Positions 62,125-64,000 of a stretch of 64,000 nt of DNA are shown in pieces. Positions within the stretch are counted from its first letter, which is position 1. Every line of letters starts with the position of its first letter. Under the pieces are notes generated by a model. It was not told the DNA's origin. It ran no database searches and saw only the letters and a list, made by a program, of their open reading frames with translations. The position numbers and the translations under genes are program-made. The stretch covers positions 124,001 through 188,000 of the forward strand of contig NZ_AP019400.1 in assembly GCF_004295585.1 (NCBI RefSeq), written 5' to 3'. Source of the stretch: Cohnella abietis (GTDB taxonomy: Bacteria; Bacillota; Bacilli; Paenibacillales; Paenibacillaceae).

Positions 62125-62805
62125 TGTAGTCATTGCGATCGACGGGAAAAATCCTCGTCGCAGCAAAGAAAACGTTAAAGGCTAACGCGCGCTGCATGTC
62201 GTAAATTTTTGGGAATTAGTAGTTAATGAAAGAGTAACGAAATTACGGTTGTTCATGAGCTCCCTGGTGCATAGAGACAATTGATGCGATGGGATCAAAA
62301 ATGAGATTGCAACTACAATTGTTGATGGCGGGGGGGGGGGAGAGAGAATGTGTTGCAAGTCAAGAACGACAATCAAAAAAACGTTAAAGCATATATATCA
62401 CTCTATTTGAATCAATTAATCGTATGCAAACTGAAAGTTTTTTAAAAGCAACAGGTAAATCTTTTGAATCGAAGGAAAAGGCTCATGGTCGTATTGAAAC
62501 CCGTACCTGCTATGTGACCGAAATGATCGATTCGCTAACGGGGAGAAATGACAATTATCTTCGAACGGCTCATTGGGAACCACAAAAAAGTGAAACATAG
62601 CAATTTCATATACAGTCAGGAAGCGCGACGGCAGAACAACTACTGAAGGCCAGAAGAAGCCATTGGATGATTGAAAATAAACTACACTGGACATCAAATA
62701 CAACTTTCTTTGAGGATAAAGCCGGGTTGGGGAAAGTCAGGGGGCATAAAACCGTAGCGAATTACGCCATCTTGCAATTAATTTGGTCAAAAAAAACAGA
62801 CTAAA
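62125..62805 (+). pseudogene. Decayed ISAs1-family transposase
   Basis: Several frames in order spell an ISAs1 transposase: VVIAIDGKNPRRSKENVKG (DDE region), ALHVVNFWELVVNE, DGIKNEIATTIVDGG, VLQVKNDNQKNVKA, KAHGRIETRTCYVTEM, then WMIENKLHWTSNTTFFEDKA. At least four frameshifts and stops separate them, including a ten-G run near 62330. The N-terminal part is missing. Terminal inverted repeats were not identified. Confidence 0.78.
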
Positions 62806-62988
62806 GGCAAGTGTTCGTATGAAACCCAAATGCTGTGCATTAAATCACAAATATCTTTTGAATGTTCTTCAAGTTTGACTGATTTTAGATTCTTAAGTGA
62901 TAGCCTTGCCTTGCAACTCCTTTAATATACAAAATACCGCAAAAAGATTATACTATTAATGGTTAAATTTTACTTTGGAGGCCTTGTC

Positions 62989-63822
62989 GTGGCTATAAAT
63001 ATCAATGATTTTTTTGATTTAAATTTAGATAAAAAGGAAAATATTATTACAGAGTTAAAAAAAAAATATTCATTTCTTACACCAAAACAACAGACAAATT
63101 TATATCAGTTAATTGACTTGGCGGTAGAATTCAAACAGATTCCAGATCAAATACAATCAAAGGATATTAGTGCTTTACCTCTAGAAAAACAAATACTGCC
63201 TTTATTACAAAAATGGTTAAATAACAACGTTAATTCTATTACGACTCGTAATAATGCTCGTTTAGCCAAGCCATTTTCAGATAAAGACACTGTTGAAGAC
63301 CCTGCATTAGCACATATGTTATCTACATATTTTAAGGTAGATAATTACGATTTAACTGGGGATTGTGGAGTTGAGCAACATCTACAATCTCATCAAATTT
63401 TAATGGCAATTGAAAACATTCAAGGCCACTTGTTAGAAGAGTACATCGCAAGTGTTATTTGTGGTGACCCGTTTAATTTTCTTTGGTGTGACGGGCAAAC
63501 TATTAAAGCGGCAGACTTTTGCAAACGCATCGATATTCATGGTGAGCCATCACTATTAAGACTTATCCAAATTAAAAATAAATATAATACAGAGAATAGT
63601 TCTAGTAGTAAAATCCGGGAAGATACTCCAATTGTAATTTGGTATAGACTCGGAAAGAAAAAAATCGATAAAAAAAATGTGCCTGACTACAAATGGGATG
63701 ATTTAAACAACGCTGTTGAGGGGATAACAGGACATAATCCTGACCTTTCCGAAGAAAAATATTTGAATTTTCTTGAAAATATAATCACTCACAATCCAAA
63801 AATTTTTTACAATGAGGCATAA
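62989..63822 (+). CDS. SinI-like type II restriction endonuclease
   Basis: About 277 residues. The segment LLRLIQIKNKYNTENSSSSK, IREDTPIVIWYRLG resembles the catalytic region of SinI/AvaII-type enzymes (GGWCC cutters), where N-x-E-N-S-S-S-x-x-R follows an acidic Q-x-K core. HLLEEYIASV and FLWCDGQTIKAADFCKRID precede it. GTG 62989 has TTTGGAGG 7 bases upstream, so I choose it over ATG 62959. The gene is AT-rich. A cognate cytosine methyltransferase is expected next to it but is not within the window. Family call is from memory of motif; specificity is inference. Confidence 0.6.
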   Translation: MAININDFFDLNLDKKENIITELKKKYSFLTPKQQTNLYQLIDLAVEFKQIPDQIQSKDISALPLEKQILPLLQKWLNNNVNSITTRNNARLAKPFSDKDTVEDPALAHMLSTYFKVDNYDLTGDCGVEQHLQSHQILMAIENIQGHLLEEYIASVICGDPFNFLWCDGQTIKAADFCKRIDIHGEPSLLRLIQIKNKYNTENSSSSKIREDTPIVIWYRLGKKKIDKKNVPDYKWDDLNNAVEGITGHNPDLSEEKYLNFLENIITHNPKIFYNEA

Positions 63823-64000
63823 TAAGCCTTTACTAAGTTTAAAGCTCTTATTGGAACCAGCGTACTGCTGGGTTCGACCCCAAATTAGTAGGTCTATCGG
63901 TAATCTCTCGTGGGGTGTTACGCGTGAGACCTGTTTCATTTTGTGGTAAAGCCCAATATTTTCAGTTTTAATTAATAAAAATAGCCGATTCTATTTTTAA
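63823..64000. other. Right end of window, no gene recognised
   Basis: AT-rich with a CCAGCGTACTGCTGG hairpin and a TTCGACCCC stretch that looks tRNA-like, but no tRNA cloverleaf could be built. Confidence 0.4.

Noticed and set aside
63823..63960. Possible tRNA at the right edge (TTCGACCCC stretch)
   Set aside because: No acceptor or anticodon stems could be formed around it.

Overview
The window looks like chromosome of a Gram-positive, spore-forming Bacillota of the Paenibacillus/Cohnella type. Supporting signs are strong AGGAGG-type ribosome binding sites with several TTG/GTG starts, YesM/YesN-type two-component proteins, a Btr-like AraC regulator fused to a siderophore-binding domain, Fur boxes, S-layer-homology (SLH) proteins and copper-amine-oxidase-N 'stalk' proteins. 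This assignment is inference from gene content; there is no rRNA and no intact tRNA gene in the window.

Layout. (1) 0-19.3 kb is ordinary chromosome: a GT2 polysaccharide synthase with two MshEN-type (c-di-GMP-binding family) domains and a GT39-like membrane protein; assimilatory sulfite reductase cysJ-cysI; a DUF4395 membrane protein; a YesN-type response regulator converging on a YesM-type histidine kinase, which diverges from a three-gene sugar-type ABC importer (no ATPase gene) and an NtaA/DmoA-type flavin monooxygenase; then a Btr-like regulator and a FeuA-like siderophore-binding lipoprotein, each behind a Fur box. (2) 19.5-25.4 kb is an accretion zone. Mostly single, AT-rich, leftward genes of unknown role are separated by four decaying copies of a terminator plus tRNA 3' end. 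The best copy is the 3' part of tRNA-Arg(CCU) on the minus strand, ending in a perfect 9-6-9 inverted repeat. Short attC-like intergenic repeats also occur between these genes. (3) 26-44 kb is a plasmid-like or ICE-like segment: a P63C phage-type protein, a GIY-YIG nuclease broken by one stop codon, a CoiA-like protein with a probable frameshift, a candidate replication origin (ten GTAGAA/TTCTAC hexamers around an AT-rich tract), a DUF927 helicase-like ATPase, a ParA/small DNA-binding-protein partition pair flanked by hexamer repeats, a 111-bp tandem repeat array and an archaeo-eukaryotic-type primase. (4) 44.6-49.2 kb encodes a surface cluster (two SLH proteins around a 918-residue secreted protein), followed by a leftward tyrosine recombinase with repeat-rich DNA upstream of it. 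(5) 51-62 kb holds secreted copper-amine-oxidase-N proteins (one with a CAP domain, one ankyrin-like), XRE and Crp/Fnr regulators, small accessory genes, and a leftward three-gene unit (short membrane protein, LRR/Ig-like surface protein, CpaE/MinD-like ATPase). (6) 62-64 kb holds a dead ISAs1-family transposase and a SinI-like restriction endonuclease whose methyltransferase is not in view.

How it works together. The left third handles sulfur, iron and exopolysaccharide metabolism. The middle reads as an integrated self-replicating element: primase, helicase, candidate origin, partition genes with candidate centromere, and recombinase. No relaxase, coupling protein or type IV secretion gene is visible, so conjugative ability cannot be claimed from this window. 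The strongest unexplained signals are the candidate origin, the partition-linked repeats, the tRNA-end accretion array, the 111-bp tandem array and a possible RNA switch in front of the gene at 42.19 kb.
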